A DNA stretch of 64,000 nucleotides from positions 186,001 through 250,000 of the forward strand of contig NZ_NOZR01000001.1 of assembly GCF_002250655.1 (NCBI RefSeq). The letters are read 5' to 3'. This DNA is from Mycolicibacterium sphagni. Its GTDB lineage: Bacteria; Actinomycetota; Actinomycetes; Mycobacteriales; Mycobacteriaceae. The position numbers and the translations under genes are program-made. Shown here piece by piece: positions 1-9,092 of the stretch (the stretch's first letter is position 1; every line of letters begins with the position of its first letter). The notes beneath the pieces were generated by a model that ran no database searches, was not told the DNA's origin, and saw only the letters and a list, made by a program, of their open reading frames with translations.

Positions 1-90
1 GCCACCATGGTGGAGGTCGCCGCGCTCATCGAGCCCGGGCTGCTGGTGGAGATCGAGGCGGACGCCTACGTCGCCGACTCGAACGGCTGA
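1..90 (+). CDS. RidA (YjgF/L-PSP) family protein, C-terminal end only
   Basis: The window opens inside this gene; only the last 29 codons and the TGA stop are present. The tail reads VEVAALIEPGLLVEIEADA, which is typical of the C-terminal strand of RidA-family proteins (reactive imine/enamine deaminases of the YjgF type). In M. tuberculosis a RidA-family gene (Rv2704) lies between sigA and this neighbourhood, which agrees. The gene converges with the DUF952 gene, overlapping it by 25 bases. The active-site part is outside the window, so enzymatic competence cannot be judged. Confidence 0.6.
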   Translation, partial: ATMVEVAALIEPGLLVEIEADAYVADSNG

Positions 91-431
91 AACAGGCCGT
101 CCCCTCCGGGCAGGTACGGGGTGACGTCCCTGACGGCGACCGCCGGCAGCCGGCCGTACAGGTGCGGGAACCTCATCGACTCCGGATCCGTTGGCACTCC
201 AGGCTCCCAGCGCACCGGGGCGTCCAGCTCCTGCGGGTCGATGTGGAGCAGCACCAGATCGGTTCGTCCGGCGAAGAGCCGGTTGGCCGGAAGGTGCACC
301 TGTTGGGGCGTCGAAAGGTGGATGAATCCGGCGTCGGTCAGCGATTCGGGGCAAAGTTCGCCAGCGGCCTTGGCAGCCTCCCAGTCTCGCTGTCCACACA
401 GGTGGAGTAATAATTCCGGATTCGGGTACAT
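66..431 (-). CDS. DUF952 domain protein
   Basis: This 121-residue protein has the DUF952 signature segments, including DAGFIHLSTPQQV near residue 33 and DLVLLHIDP near residue 58, followed by FPHLYGRLP. The function of the family is not established. The ATG at 431 gives a normal-length single-domain protein; the open frame continues upstream to about 866, but that extension is antisense to the next gene and has no domain character. It converges on the RidA-family gene. No signal peptide or membrane segment is visible, so it is probably cytoplasmic. Confidence 0.75.
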   Translation of the reverse strand: MYPNPELLLHLCGQRDWEAAKAAGELCPESLTDAGFIHLSTPQQVHLPANRLFAGRTDLVLLHIDPQELDAPVRWEPGVPTDPESMRFPHLYGRLPAVAVRDVTPYLPGGDGLFQPFESAT

Positions 432-591
432 ACGACCACACTGCACCACCCGCAACAGGACAGGGCGTGAGACACGACACAGCGCTAAACCCCCGGGGAA
501 CAAGGCCGAAACAACGAACGTCTGAGACAGTGGAGATACGTGACGGCGACGCCAAGTCGCCGGAGCGCTGAGCACCTTACGGAGGAGCCCA

Positions 592-786
592 ATGATGAAC
601 GCGACCCTGACCAGTCCCGAATTGACCAAGGCTGATCGTTGCGACCGCTGTGGTGCGGCTGCTCGGGTCCGCGCGAAGCTTCCTTCCGGCGCCGAGCTCC
701 AGTTCTGCCAACACCACGCCAATGAGCACCAGGCCAAGCTGGTGGAGTTGGCCGCGGTGATCGAAGTGGCTGCGTCGGAGGCATAA
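592..786 (+). CDS. small conserved protein with CxxC and CxxH pairs
   Basis: This 64-residue protein contains a CDRCGAAAR knuckle (Cys 17 and 20) and a later CQHHANEH segment, so four Cys/His ligands could bind one zinc ion. The pattern resembles the small DUF7455-type proteins of actinobacteria. A strong ribosome site GGAGGAG (581-587) lies just upstream of two adjacent ATG codons at 592 and 595; either could be used. It precedes the YihY-type gene on the same strand with a 60-base gap. Its function is unknown. Confidence 0.7.
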   Translation: MMNATLTSPELTKADRCDRCGAAARVRAKLPSGAELQFCQHHANEHQAKLVELAAVIEVAASEA

Positions 787-846
787 CCGCAACTCACGGC
801 CGCGTCGCTGGGCAGGACTGCTGTCGTCAGGAATGCTGGTGTGGTC

Positions 847-1848
847 ATGACTGACCAACCCGTCAAGCCATCTCGCCATCACGTGTGGCGGATTTCTCGC
901 AGGACATTGTCCAAGAGCTGGGACGACTCGATCTTCTCCGAGTCCGCCCAGGCGGGTTTCTGGTCGGTGCTGTCGTTGCCGCCCCTGCTGCTCGGCATGT
1001 TGGGCAGCCTGGCGTACATCGCGCCGCTGTTCGGTCCGGACACCTTGCCGACCATCGAGAGTCAGCTGATCAATTTCGCCAACAGCTTCTTCTCGAAGAA
1101 TGTGGTCAACGAGATCATCCAGCCGACGGTCCGCGACATCATCCAGAGCGCACGCGGCGAGGTGGTGTCGGTGGGCTTCGTGATCAGCCTCTGGGCCGGT
1201 TCGTCGGCCATCTCGGCGTTCGTCGACTCGGTGGTCGAGGCTCACGACCAGACGCCGCTGCGCCATCCCGTGCGGCAACGGTTCTTCGCACTCGGGCTCT
1301 ACGTGGTGATGCTCGTGTTCGTCATCGCCGCGGCGCCGATCATGGCGTTGGGTCCCCGCAAGATCTCGTCGTACCTGCCGGACAGCTGGGACAACGTCCT
1401 GCAGTACGGCTACTACCCCGCGCTGGTGTTGGCCTTGGTGCTCGCGGTGACCATCCTCTACCGGGTGTCACTGCCCAGCCCGCTGCCCACCCATCGCCTG
1501 GTGTGGGGGGCGGTCCTGGCGACGACGGTGTTCGTCGTGGCCACCATGGTCCTGCGTTTCTACCTGACCTGGATCACCAGCACCGGCTACACCTATGGCG
1601 CGCTGGCGACCCCGATCGCGTTCTTGCTGTTCGCGTTCTTCCTCGGCTTCGCGATCATGATCGGCGCGGAGCTCAACGCCGCCATCGAAGAGGAGTGGCC
1701 GGCCCCGACGACGCACGCCTACCTGGTGGGGAGGTGGCTGCGCCGCAAGGCGAAGACGTTGACTCCAACGTCCGAGACCGCCAAAGACGACGGGCAGCTA
1801 CCGCAGCCGGACGCGACGGCGCCGGCCGCGGAGGTCAGCCCTTCTTGA
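847..1848 (+). CDS. YihY/BrkB family integral membrane protein
   Basis: This protein of about 333 residues has several long hydrophobic segments, starting with FWSVLSLPPLLLGMLGSLAY, then two around residues 115-175, then three more towards residue 280, followed by a charged cytoplasmic tail. Length and pattern fit the YihY/virulence-factor BrkB family (formerly mis-called RNase BN). It corresponds to M. tuberculosis Rv2707. The substrate is unknown. I prefer the ATG at 847, though an in-frame GTG at 841 is possible. The 3' end overlaps the convergent DUF3039 gene by 14 bases. Confidence 0.8.
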   Translation: MTDQPVKPSRHHVWRISRRTLSKSWDDSIFSESAQAGFWSVLSLPPLLLGMLGSLAYIAPLFGPDTLPTIESQLINFANSFFSKNVVNEIIQPTVRDIIQSARGEVVSVGFVISLWAGSSAISAFVDSVVEAHDQTPLRHPVRQRFFALGLYVVMLVFVIAAAPIMALGPRKISSYLPDSWDNVLQYGYYPALVLALVLAVTILYRVSLPSPLPTHRLVWGAVLATTVFVVATMVLRFYLTWITSTGYTYGALATPIAFLLFAFFLGFAIMIGAELNAAIEEEWPAPTTHAYLVGRWLRRKAKTLTPTSETAKDDGQLPQPDATAPAAEVSPS

Positions 1849-2074
1849 GGTTCTCGTAGACGCGCTTGCAGTCTGGGCAGACCGGCGAACCCGGCTTGGC
1901 TGCCCTGGTGACCGGAAACACCTCACCGCACAGTGCGACGACGTGGGTCCCCATCACCGCGCTCTCTGCGATCTTGTCCTTCTTGACGTAGTGGAAGACC
2001 TTCGGCGTGTCGTCATCGGTGCCGTCGTCGACGCGTTCGTCGCTGTCGGTGCGCTCGATCGTCTGGGTCTGCAT
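1835..2074 (-). CDS. DUF3039 family small protein
   Basis: This 79-residue protein has an acidic N-terminal third and a compact C-terminal part with VVALCGEVFPV and CPDCKRVYENL. Cys 49 and the CPDC pair (66, 69) could form a zinc site. This matches the actinobacterial DUF3039 family, whose role is unknown. The start is the ATG at 2074; a longer frame to 2200 would run into the promoter region of the divergent DUF3099 gene. It sits at the position of M. tuberculosis Rv2708c. Confidence 0.75.
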   Translation of the reverse strand: MQTQTIERTDSDERVDDGTDDDTPKVFHYVKKDKIAESAVMGTHVVALCGEVFPVTRAAKPGSPVCPDCKRVYENLKKG

Positions 2075-2150
2075 GAAGACATTGTGCCCGGTTGTAGCGC
2101 GGTAGGAAACTGACCTGCCTATCGCCTGCGGAATGTGGAACAGTGGAGCT

Positions 2151-2546
2151 ATGAAGCGTGAGCTGGGGTTCGACGACGAAGGTCGGCCCGTGCTCATCAC
2201 GGCGGCGGCCCCGGCTTACGAGGAGCAGCACCGTCAGCGAGTGCGAAAGTACTTGGCGATCATGTCTTTTCGGATCCCGGCGCTGATTCTTGCGGCGGGG
2301 GCCTACGGACTATGGCACAACGGGCTGATCTCGTTGGCGATCATCGCTGTGTCATTGCCCTTGCCGTGGATGGCAGTGCTGATCGCCAACGACCGCCCGC
2401 CGCGGCGGGCAGAGGAACCGCGTCGGTTCAACGACGTCCCCCGGCGCACGCAGCTGTTCCCGCGGCCCGATCGTCGGGCTATCGATGCCGGGACCTCGAC
2501 GGCGCAACCGCATTCGGCCGGCGGCGCCGACCGCGGTTCCCACTGA
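2151..2546 (+). CDS. DUF3099 family membrane protein
   Basis: This 131-residue protein begins MKRELGFDDEGRPVLIT and has two adjacent hydrophobic segments (about residues 40-58 and 62-80), followed by a basic, proline-rich, disordered-looking tail. It fits the actinobacterial DUF3099 family and the position of Rv2709, directly upstream of sigB. The ATG at 2151 follows a GGAG site at 2145; an in-frame ATG at 2133 is less likely. The function is unknown. Confidence 0.72.
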   Translation: MKRELGFDDEGRPVLITAAAPAYEEQHRQRVRKYLAIMSFRIPALILAAGAYGLWHNGLISLAIIAVSLPLPWMAVLIANDRPPRRAEEPRRFNDVPRRTQLFPRPDRRAIDAGTSTAQPHSAGGADRGSH

Positions 2547-2631
2547 CCTCCAAACAAGGTCGTTTCTCAGGACATTCTCAGGGCTGCGCCGTATTCGTGC
2601 ACTTCAGAGGGTGTGAGAAGGCGACATCGTG

Positions 2632-2657
2632 GGAACTCTTTGCTCCGGTCGAACGTT
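2632..2657 (+). promoter_or_regulatory. candidate ECF-sigma (SigE/SigH type) promoter of sigB
   Basis: GGAACT (2632-2637) and CGTT (2654-2657) are separated by 16 bases, matching the GGAAC-N16/17-CGTT pattern recognised by mycobacterial SigE/SigH. The -10 element ends 37 bases before the sigB ATG. sigB of M. tuberculosis is known to be transcribed by ECF sigma factors, so the location is as expected. This was identified by eye only. Confidence 0.7.
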
Positions 2658-2694
2658 AGACCGTTTGACAGTTGCAGCCGATCAGGAGGCCACC

Positions 2695-3654
2695 ATGGCA
2701 AATGCCACCACCAGCCGGATTGACAGCGATCTGGACGCCCAGAGTCCAGCCGCCGACTTGGTGCGCGTGTATCTGAACGGCATCGGCAAGACCGCTTTGC
2801 TCACCGCAGAGGACGAGGTCGAACTCGCCAAGCGGATCGAAGCCGGCCTGTATGCCCAGCACCTGCTGGAAACCAAGAAGCGTCTGAGCGACAACCGCAA
2901 GCGGGATCTCGCCATCGTCGTCCGCGACGGCCAAGCCGCCCGAAGCCACCTGCTGGAAGCCAACCTTCGTCTGGTGGTGTCGCTGGCCAAGCGCTACACC
3001 GGGCGCGGCATGCCGCTGCTGGATCTCATCCAGGAGGGCAACCTGGGCCTGATCCGCGCGATGGAGAAGTTCGACTACACCAAGGGTTTCAAGTTCTCCA
3101 CCTACGCCACGTGGTGGATCCGTCAGGCCATTACCCGTGGCATGGCCGACCAGAGCCGCACCATCCGGCTGCCCGTGCATCTGGTGGAGCAGGTGAACAA
3201 GCTGGCACGGATCAAGCGTGAGATGCACCAGAGCCTGGGGCGCGAAGCCACCGACGACGAGTTGGCCGAGGAGTCGGGCATCCCGGTCGAGAAGATCAAC
3301 GACCTGCTCGAGCACAGCCGCGACCCGGTGAGCCTCGACATGCCTGTCGGCAGCGACGAGGAAGCCCCGTTGGGTGACTTCATCGAAGACGCCGAAGCCA
3401 TGTCGGCGGAGAACGCGGTGATCGCCGAGTTGCTGCACACCGACATCCGCCACGTGCTGGCCACTCTCGACGAGCGTGAGCAGCAGGTGATCCGGCTGCG
3501 GTTCGGCCTCGACGACGGCCAGCCCCGGACCCTGGACCAGATCGGCAAGCTGTTCGGCTTGTCCCGTGAGCGTGTCCGCCAGATCGAGCGCGAGGTCATG
3601 TCCAAGCTGCGCAACGGCGATCGGGCCGACCGGCTGAGGTCTTACGCCAGTTAA
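2695..3654 (+). CDS. sigB: RNA polymerase sigma factor SigB
   Basis: This 319-residue group 2 sigma-70 factor lacks the long N-terminal extension of SigA. Region 1.2 begins at [12 protein letters not shown]. Region 2 contains [12 protein letters not shown] and the -10-recognition helix [13 protein letters not shown]. Region 3 follows, and region 4 ends with the -35-reading helix [13 protein letters not shown]. It directs the general stress and stationary-phase programme. The ATG at 2695 has a perfect AGGAGG site at 2684-2689. It lies upstream of ideR, as in other mycobacteria, and the ECF-type promoter upstream suggests stress-responsive transcription. Confidence 0.97.
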   Translation: MANATTSRIDSDLDAQSPAADLVRVYLNGIGKTALLTAEDEVELAKRIEAGLYAQHLLETKKRLSDNRKRDLAIVVRDGQAARSHLLEANLRLVVSLAKRYTGRGMPLLDLIQEGNLGLIRAMEKFDYTKGFKFSTYATWWIRQAITRGMADQSRTIRLPVHLVEQVNKLARIKREMHQSLGREATDDELAEESGIPVEKINDLLEHSRDPVSLDMPVGSDEEAPLGDFIEDAEAMSAENAVIAELLHTDIRHVLATLDEREQQVIRLRFGLDDGQPRTLDQIGKLFGLSRERVRQIEREVMSKLRNGDRADRLRSYAS

Positions 3655-3668
3655 GCAACCCCCTTAGT

Positions 3669-3695
3669 GTGCCCGTCGGCGATGCCGGCGGGCAC
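3669..3695 (+). terminator. strong hairpin downstream of sigB
   Basis: GTGCCCGTCGGC and GCCGGCGGGCAC form a 12-bp stem (one G-T pair) with a three-base GAT loop, 14 bases after the sigB stop codon. No clear U tract follows, which is common for mycobacterial terminators. It separates sigB from ideR. Confidence 0.75.
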
Positions 3696-3772
3696 GCTGC
3701 TTTGGGCGCCCATGTTGAACAACCGTTTCCCCAGCTAGCCAGGTAAACTCGGGACAGACGAAGGGTGCCCTT

Positions 3773-4462
3773 ATGAACGACCTGGTCGATACGACTGAGA
3801 TGTATCTCCGCACGATCTACGACCTCGAGGAAGAGGGCGTCATCCCCCTGCGCGCGCGCATTGCCGAGCGGCTGGATCAGAGCGGCCCGACCGTCAGCCA
3901 GACGGTGGCACGCATGGAACGCGACGGCCTCTTGCACGTGGCCGGCGACCGGCACCTCGAACTGACCGAGAAGGGCCGCGAGTTGGCCGTCTCGGTCATG
4001 CGCAAGCACCGCCTCGCCGAGCGGCTGTTGGTCGACGTCATCGGGCTGCCGTGGGAAGAAGTGCACGCCGAGGCTTGTAAGTGGGAACACGTGATGAGCG
4101 AGGACGTCGAGCGCCGCCTGGTGCAGGTCCTCGAGGACCCCACGGTGTCCCCCTTCGGCAATCCCATTCCCGGCCTATCCCTGCTGGGGTTGGAGCTGAG
4201 CCGGCGCGAGGACTCCCACCTGGTGCGCCTGACCGAGCTGCCGCCCGGCTCTCCGGTCGCCGTCGTCGTCCGTCAGCTCACCGAACACGTCCAGGGTGAC
4301 GTGGAGCTGATCGGCATGCTCAAGGACGCCGGCGTCGTGCCCAATGCCCGCGTGCAGGTCGAGAACACCGCGACCGGCAGCGTGACGATCGTGATCGGTG
4401 GCCACGAGAACGTGCAACTGCCCCACGAGATGGCGCACGCGGTCAAGGTCGAGAAGGTCTAG
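3773..4462 (+). CDS. ideR: iron-dependent repressor IdeR (DtxR family)
   Basis: This 229-residue protein is full length for IdeR. Residues 1-73 form the winged helix (DQSGPTVSQTVARMERDGLL). The dimerisation domain carries the metal ligands: Met10, and the RKHRLAERLL and EACKWEHVMSED segments that supply His79, Glu83, His98, Cys102, Glu105 and His106 in DtxR/IdeR numbering. The C-terminal 80 residues form the SH3-like domain. With Fe(II) bound it represses siderophore genes and activates iron-storage genes. It is followed by the convergent DUF4192 gene 6 bases downstream. Confidence 0.96.
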   Translation: MNDLVDTTEMYLRTIYDLEEEGVIPLRARIAERLDQSGPTVSQTVARMERDGLLHVAGDRHLELTEKGRELAVSVMRKHRLAERLLVDVIGLPWEEVHAEACKWEHVMSEDVERRLVQVLEDPTVSPFGNPIPGLSLLGLELSRREDSHLVRLTELPPGSPVAVVVRQLTEHVQGDVELIGMLKDAGVVPNARVQVENTATGSVTIVIGGHENVQLPHEMAHAVKVEKV

Positions 4463-4468
4463 CCAGCA

Positions 4469-5527
4469 CTAGACGGCGCGGCGGCCGAACGACCGCCGCG
4501 GCGGTAGCCGCACCCCCAGCCGTTTGGCCAGCCGGTAGCCCGTGCCGGCGAGCTCACGGATCTGTTCAGGCCGCATGCCGGACTGCAATGCAGTGTCGAG
4601 CATCCCTGCCATCCGATGCTCAGGATCGCTACGTAATGCCGCGTCCAACGATAAGCCGGCCAATGGGCCGTCGCCCCGCGCGTACGCCGAAAAAGCAAGC
4701 AGGACAAGCGCTTCAGCTCGCCAAGGCTCAGGAAGTGTGCGCGCCAACAGCGCCCACAACGTCTCGGCCCGCCCAGCGTCGGCCCCGACCGCCAAGGCGT
4801 ACAGCGTGTCGCGGACGGCGACGTCGGTCAGCGCGCAGGCCAGGCCAGCCAGCTCGGCGTCATCCAACTCTGCGCCCTCGCACACCCGGGCGCTGACGGC
4901 CATGACCGCCTCCACATCCCGCCGACCGCAATCGTCGGGATCCGCGCGCCACCTGGCCTCCCGCGCTTCGGCGTATTCGTCGATCACCGGCACCAGCGCC
5001 GCACTGCGCTCGGCGTCGGCCAGGTCCACCACCGCCTGCAAGTCTTCACGGCGCGGATAGAGCCGGCGCCCCTCGAGCACGGCCGCAGCCGCCAGCGGGG
5101 AGGCCATCGGATCTTCGACGGTGCCGAACGCCCCGCAGCCGTCCACACAATGCCAGCGCCCGCCCGCCTCGATCCGGTCGACGACGTGGCCTGCGTAGAG
5201 CTCCATGTCGTGGGTGGACAGAGCCGTCGTCAGCGCGTCGCACAGATCGCGGTAATCCTGGTTGCACATCGGGCACTGGGCGCCTTCGGCGTCCACGATC
5301 ACCGCCACCGCCCTGTCCGCTCCCGACGCCGAGGCGAGATCGGCCAGGTGGCTGAGGTCGCCGTCCACCGCACGGGACAGGTCGACGCGCATCACGGCAC
5401 CCATCTCGCCGTGCTCGAGAGACACCAGGACCAACGACCGCACCGGCACAAAGCCCAGAACGGCAGGTAGAGCGGCGATCAGCGCGCCGGGGCGGGTGAA
5501 GCGATAGTCAGGCTCGTGTGTGGTCAT
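4469..5527 (-). CDS. DUF4192 domain-containing protein
   Basis: This 352-residue alanine-rich protein matches the actinobacterial DUF4192 family: an N-terminal motif [20 protein letters not shown] and a central [20 protein letters not shown] region, plus a helical C-terminal half resembling tetratricopeptide-like helices. It corresponds to Rv2712c. The biochemical role is unknown. It is divergent from sthA with about 170 bases between starts, and convergent with ideR. There is no membrane segment or signal peptide. Confidence 0.8.
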   Translation of the reverse strand: MTTHEPDYRFTRPGALIAALPAVLGFVPVRSLVLVSLEHGEMGAVMRVDLSRAVDGDLSHLADLASASGADRAVAVIVDAEGAQCPMCNQDYRDLCDALTTALSTHDMELYAGHVVDRIEAGGRWHCVDGCGAFGTVEDPMASPLAAAAVLEGRRLYPRREDLQAVVDLADAERSAALVPVIDEYAEAREARWRADPDDCGRRDVEAVMAVSARVCEGAELDDAELAGLACALTDVAVRDTLYALAVGADAGRAETLWALLARTLPEPWRAEALVLLAFSAYARGDGPLAGLSLDAALRSDPEHRMAGMLDTALQSGMRPEQIRELAGTGYRLAKRLGVRLPPRRSFGRRAV

Positions 5528-5694
5528 GGCCCGACGCTGTCAACCAGCACCGTCGAGACCGTCTCACCCATAGGCCGGCGAGCCCCGGGTTGTGGATGAA
5601 CGCGGAACTGGGGATCGCCGCACAGCAGATTGTTCACGCCGTATTGACATCGTCGGCATGCAGGATTCGGCAAACCGGCGTACACCTTGTCCTC

Positions 5695-7107
5695 ATGGGT
5701 GTGGAATACGACCTCGTCGTCATCGGCTCGGGACCAGGCGGCCAGAAAGCCGCTATCGCCGCGGCCAAGCTGGGCAAGTCGGTGGCCGTCATCGAACGCG
5801 GCGAAATGCTCGGCGGTGTCTGCGTCCAGACCGGCACGATCCCGTCCAAGACACTGCGTGAGGCCGTCCTCTACCTGACCGGCATGAGCCAGCGCGAACT
5901 CTACGGGGCCAGTTACCGCGTCAAGGACAAGATCACTCCGGCCGACCTCCTGGCCCGCACCAAGCATGTGATCAGCAAAGAAGTCGACGTGGTGCGAAAT
6001 CAATTGATGCGCAACGGCGTCGTGCTCTACGTCGGACACGGCCGGTTCGTCGACGAACACACCATCGAGGTCGAGGACCCGACCCGGGCCGAACACGTCA
6101 GCGTCTGCGGCCGCCACGTCGTCATCGCCACCGGCACCAAGCCGGCGCGGCCCGCCGGTATCGAGTTCGACGAGAACCGGGTGCTGGACTCCGACGGCAT
6201 CCTCGACCTGAAGACCATCCCCACCTCGATGGTGGTGGTAGGCGCCGGGGTCATCGGCATCGAGTATGCCTCGATGTTCGCCGCGCTCGGCACCAAGGTC
6301 ACCGTCGTGGAGAAGCGCGACTCGATGCTCGACTTCTGCGATCCCGAGATCGTCGAGGCGCTGCGGTTCCACCTGCGCGACCTGGCCGTCACGTTCCGAT
6401 TCGGCGAGGAGGTGACCGCCGTCGACGTCGGCTCGGCCGGCACCGTCACCACCCTGGCCAGCGGCAAGCAGATCCCCGCCGAGACCGTGATGTATTCGGC
6501 CGGGCGCCAGGGCCAGACCGATCACCTCGACCTCACCAACGCCGGCCTCGAGGCCGACAACCGCGGCCGGATCTTCGTCGACGAGAGGACCTTCCAGACC
6601 AAGGTCGACCACATCTACGCTGTCGGCGATGTCATCGGCTTCCCTGCTCTGGCAGCCACGTCGATGGAGCAGGGCCGGCTGGCCGCCTATCACGCGTTCG
6701 GCGAGCCGACGGCCGGTATGACGGAGCTTCAGCCGATCGGTATCTACTCGATCCCCGAGGTGTCCTATGTGGGCGCCACCGAGGTCGAGCTGACCAAGGA
6801 CTCCATCCCCTACGAGGTAGGGATATCCCGCTACCGCGAGCTGGCCCGCGGCCAGATCGCGGGGGACTCGTACGGCATGCTCAAGCTGCTGGTGTCCACA
6901 GAGGACCTGAAGGTCCTGGGCGTCCACATCTTCGGTACGGCGGCCACCGAGCTCGTCCACATCGGCCAGGCGGTGATGGGCTGCGGCGGCACGGTCGACT
7001 ATCTCGTCGACGCCGTCTTCAACTACCCCACGTTCTCGGAGGCCTACAAGGTCGCGGCCCTGGACGTGATGAACAAGCTGCGCGCGCTGAACCAGTTCCG
7101 CCGCTAG
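5695..7107 (+). CDS. sthA: soluble pyridine nucleotide transhydrogenase SthA
   Basis: This 470-residue flavoprotein has an N-terminal FAD-binding motif ([20 protein letters not shown]), an NAD(P)-binding motif ([20 protein letters not shown] near residue 180) and the C-terminal dimerisation domain. The usual redox disulfide of the family is absent: the segment is [13 protein letters not shown], with Thr in place of the second Cys. That is the hallmark of SthA as opposed to lipoamide or glutathione reductases. It exchanges hydride between NADPH and NAD+. The ATG at 5695 gives the expected length; the upstream 59 codons of the frame are not conserved in character. Confidence 0.93.
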   Translation: MGVEYDLVVIGSGPGGQKAAIAAAKLGKSVAVIERGEMLGGVCVQTGTIPSKTLREAVLYLTGMSQRELYGASYRVKDKITPADLLARTKHVISKEVDVVRNQLMRNGVVLYVGHGRFVDEHTIEVEDPTRAEHVSVCGRHVVIATGTKPARPAGIEFDENRVLDSDGILDLKTIPTSMVVVGAGVIGIEYASMFAALGTKVTVVEKRDSMLDFCDPEIVEALRFHLRDLAVTFRFGEEVTAVDVGSAGTVTTLASGKQIPAETVMYSAGRQGQTDHLDLTNAGLEADNRGRIFVDERTFQTKVDHIYAVGDVIGFPALAATSMEQGRLAAYHAFGEPTAGMTELQPIGIYSIPEVSYVGATEVELTKDSIPYEVGISRYRELARGQIAGDSYGMLKLLVSTEDLKVLGVHIFGTAATELVHIGQAVMGCGGTVDYLVDAVFNYPTFSEAYKVAALDVMNKLRALNQFRR

Positions 7108-7111
7108 TTCC

Positions 7112-7897
7112 TCAGCACTGGCTGTCGAACTGCGTCGGCGCGTCGTCGCCGGGCCCGCCTGCTTCGGCGCGGGAGAGCAGCGCAGCCGTCGCAGCGTCAA
7201 AGGGCGGCGAATAGGAGACGTTGGCCTCGCAGCCGCCGCCGTCGAAGCCACCGATCACACCGACTACCGCCGAACCCTTGATCCACGGGGCTCCGCTCGT
7301 GCCGTCGACCAGGCCGCCGCAGCGTAACGACGGATACCCACCACGTTCTATCTCAGCGATGACGTCGCATCCGATCGGCGGCCCGCCCACGCCGGACGGG
7401 TACCCGACCACCGACACCGCGCCGCGAATGTCGGATGACGCGCCCAGCGTGAACGCTCGGCCGGCGACTGATTCGACCGCGCCGCCCGCGGGCCGGCTGA
7501 CCCGCGCGAAGGCGTAATCGGCCTTGGGGTCCTGGGAGGTAATCCAGCGGGGATCCATGTAAACGGCATCGACGGTCCACACGTCCTGCGGAGCCGCCGT
7601 GTCCTTGAACGCCGGCACGAAGGTGGCCGGGGTGCCCCCGGCCAGGCAATGCGCCGCGGTCAGGATCAGATTCTGGGTCTTGGAGGCGACCACCGACGCA
7701 GTGCAGCTATGGGCATCGGTGCCGCCGACAAACAGCGCCCCCACCGCCGGGTGGGGCGGCACAGGCTCGGCATTCTTGGTCAGCAACCGCGCGGCGACGG
7801 CCTCGGCAGCCTTCAGCGGCGGCTGGGTCGGCCCATGGCAGCCAGCCACCAGCACCATGGCTCCCGCCAGGTTGAAAGCCGCCGCGACCGTCCGCAT
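7112..7897 (-). CDS. putative lipoprotein with trypsin-like serine protease fold
   Basis: The N-terminus carries a short signal ending in the lipobox VLVAGC (Cys20 if the start is the ATG at 7897; an ATG at 7909 adds four residues), so it should be a membrane-anchored lipoprotein. A chymotrypsin-type triad is visible: His in LTAAHCLAGG, Asp in KADYAFARV and Ser in GLVDGTSGAPW. The length (261) and short form resemble V8/trypsin-like peptidases. It converges with sthA four bases away. In M. tuberculosis sthA is followed directly by the PAC2 gene, so this is an accessory gene here. The substrate is unknown. Confidence 0.75.
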   Translation of the reverse strand: MRTVAAAFNLAGAMVLVAGCHGPTQPPLKAAEAVAARLLTKNAEPVPPHPAVGALFVGGTDAHSCTASVVASKTQNLILTAAHCLAGGTPATFVPAFKDTAAPQDVWTVDAVYMDPRWITSQDPKADYAFARVSRPAGGAVESVAGRAFTLGASSDIRGAVSVVGYPSGVGGPPIGCDVIAEIERGGYPSLRCGGLVDGTSGAPWIKGSAVVGVIGGFDGGGCEANVSYSPPFDAATAALLSRAEAGGPGDDAPTQFDSQC

Positions 7898-8086
7898 GGG
7901 CTCGATCATGCCTGATGTAGCTAAGACTGACTCGTCGCGGCGACGGGCATCAGGGAACGGCGCGCCCAGCACCTGCGTTGTGCAACACAGGCGCTATCGA
8001 TGGCGCCGACCCGATTCTGAGAGACACTGGTTGTCACGGTACAAGGGACACGATGACGTGCCCAGGCACCGCGAGGAGGCGGAGAG

Positions 8087-9061
8087 ATGACTGACGAGCA
8101 GGGACAGCAGTACCAACCTGAGCAGACCGGAATGTATGAACTGGAGTTTCCGGCGCCCCAGCTGGCCGCGCCCGACGGGCGTGGGCCAGTGATGATCCAT
8201 GCTCTCGAGGGGTTCTCCGACGCCGGGCACGCCATTCACCTTGCTACCGAACACCTGAAGAGCAAGCTCGACACCGAGCTGGTGGCGTCGTTCGCGATCG
8301 ACGATCTGCTGGATTACCGGTCCCGGCGCCCCATGATGACGTTCAAAACCGACCACTTCACCGACTACGACGATCCGCAACTGAACCTCTACGCCCTGCG
8401 CGACAGCCTCGGCACCCCGTTTCTGCTGCTCGCCGGCCTGGAGCCGGACCTGAAGTGGGAACGGTTCGTCACCGCCGTCCGGCTGCTGGCCGAGCGCCTA
8501 GGGGTGCGCCAGACCATTGGGCTGGGCACAATCCCGATGGCGGTGCCGCACACCCGGCCGGTGACACTGACCGCACACTCCAACAACCGCGAGCTGATCG
8601 GCGAGTTCACCCCGTGGGTCGGCGAGGTGCAGGTCCCGGGCAGCGTGTCCAACCTGCTGGAATATCGGATGGCCCAGCACGGCCACGAGGTCGTCGGGTT
8701 CACCGTCCATGTGCCGCACTACCTGGCGCAGACCGACTACCCGCCGGCAGCCGAGGCACTCCTGGAGCAGGTGGCCAAGCTGACTTCGCTACAGGTGCCG
8801 TTGCGGGCGCTGACCGATGCCGGCTCGGGCATCCGCACCAAGATCGACGAGCAGGTGGAAGCCTCGCCCGAGGTCTCTCAAGTGGTGACCGCACTCGAGC
8901 GCCAGTACGATGCTTTCGTTGCCGCTCAAGAAAACCGGTCGCTCCTGGCACGCGATGAGGATCTTCCCAGTGGCGAAGAGTTGGGTGCGGAATTCGAACG
9001 ATTCCTAGCCCAGCACGCAGACGACTTCAAAGACGGTTTCACCGACAACGGCGAGACCTGA
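8087..9061 (+). CDS. PAC2 family protein
   Basis: This 324-residue protein belongs to the PAC2 (proteasome assembly chaperone-like, DUF75) family: VMIHALEGFSDAGHAIHLATEHL near residue 30, then a conserved core with LLLAGLEPDLKWERFV and TIPMAVPHTRPV. It corresponds to Rv2714, whose structure is known but whose role is not. Actinobacteria with proteasomes usually carry PAC2 members, but a link to proteasome assembly is an inference. The ATG at 8087 has GGAGG just upstream. The next gene follows 31 bases later on the same strand. Confidence 0.85.
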   Translation: MTDEQGQQYQPEQTGMYELEFPAPQLAAPDGRGPVMIHALEGFSDAGHAIHLATEHLKSKLDTELVASFAIDDLLDYRSRRPMMTFKTDHFTDYDDPQLNLYALRDSLGTPFLLLAGLEPDLKWERFVTAVRLLAERLGVRQTIGLGTIPMAVPHTRPVTLTAHSNNRELIGEFTPWVGEVQVPGSVSNLLEYRMAQHGHEVVGFTVHVPHYLAQTDYPPAAEALLEQVAKLTSLQVPLRALTDAGSGIRTKIDEQVEASPEVSQVVTALERQYDAFVAAQENRSLLARDEDLPSGEELGAEFERFLAQHADDFKDGFTDNGET

Positions 9062-9092
9062 GGAAGTCACCGCACCGACGACGGGGTGGCCT

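Noticed and set aside
3715..3749. Possible SigA promoter before ideR (TTGAAC and TAAACT)
   Set aside because: The spacing is about 23 bases, too long for a standard promoter.
5524..7251. A 575-codon minus-strand frame opposite sthA
   Set aside because: It mirrors the whole of sthA, which has clear FAD and NAD motifs; the shadow has none.
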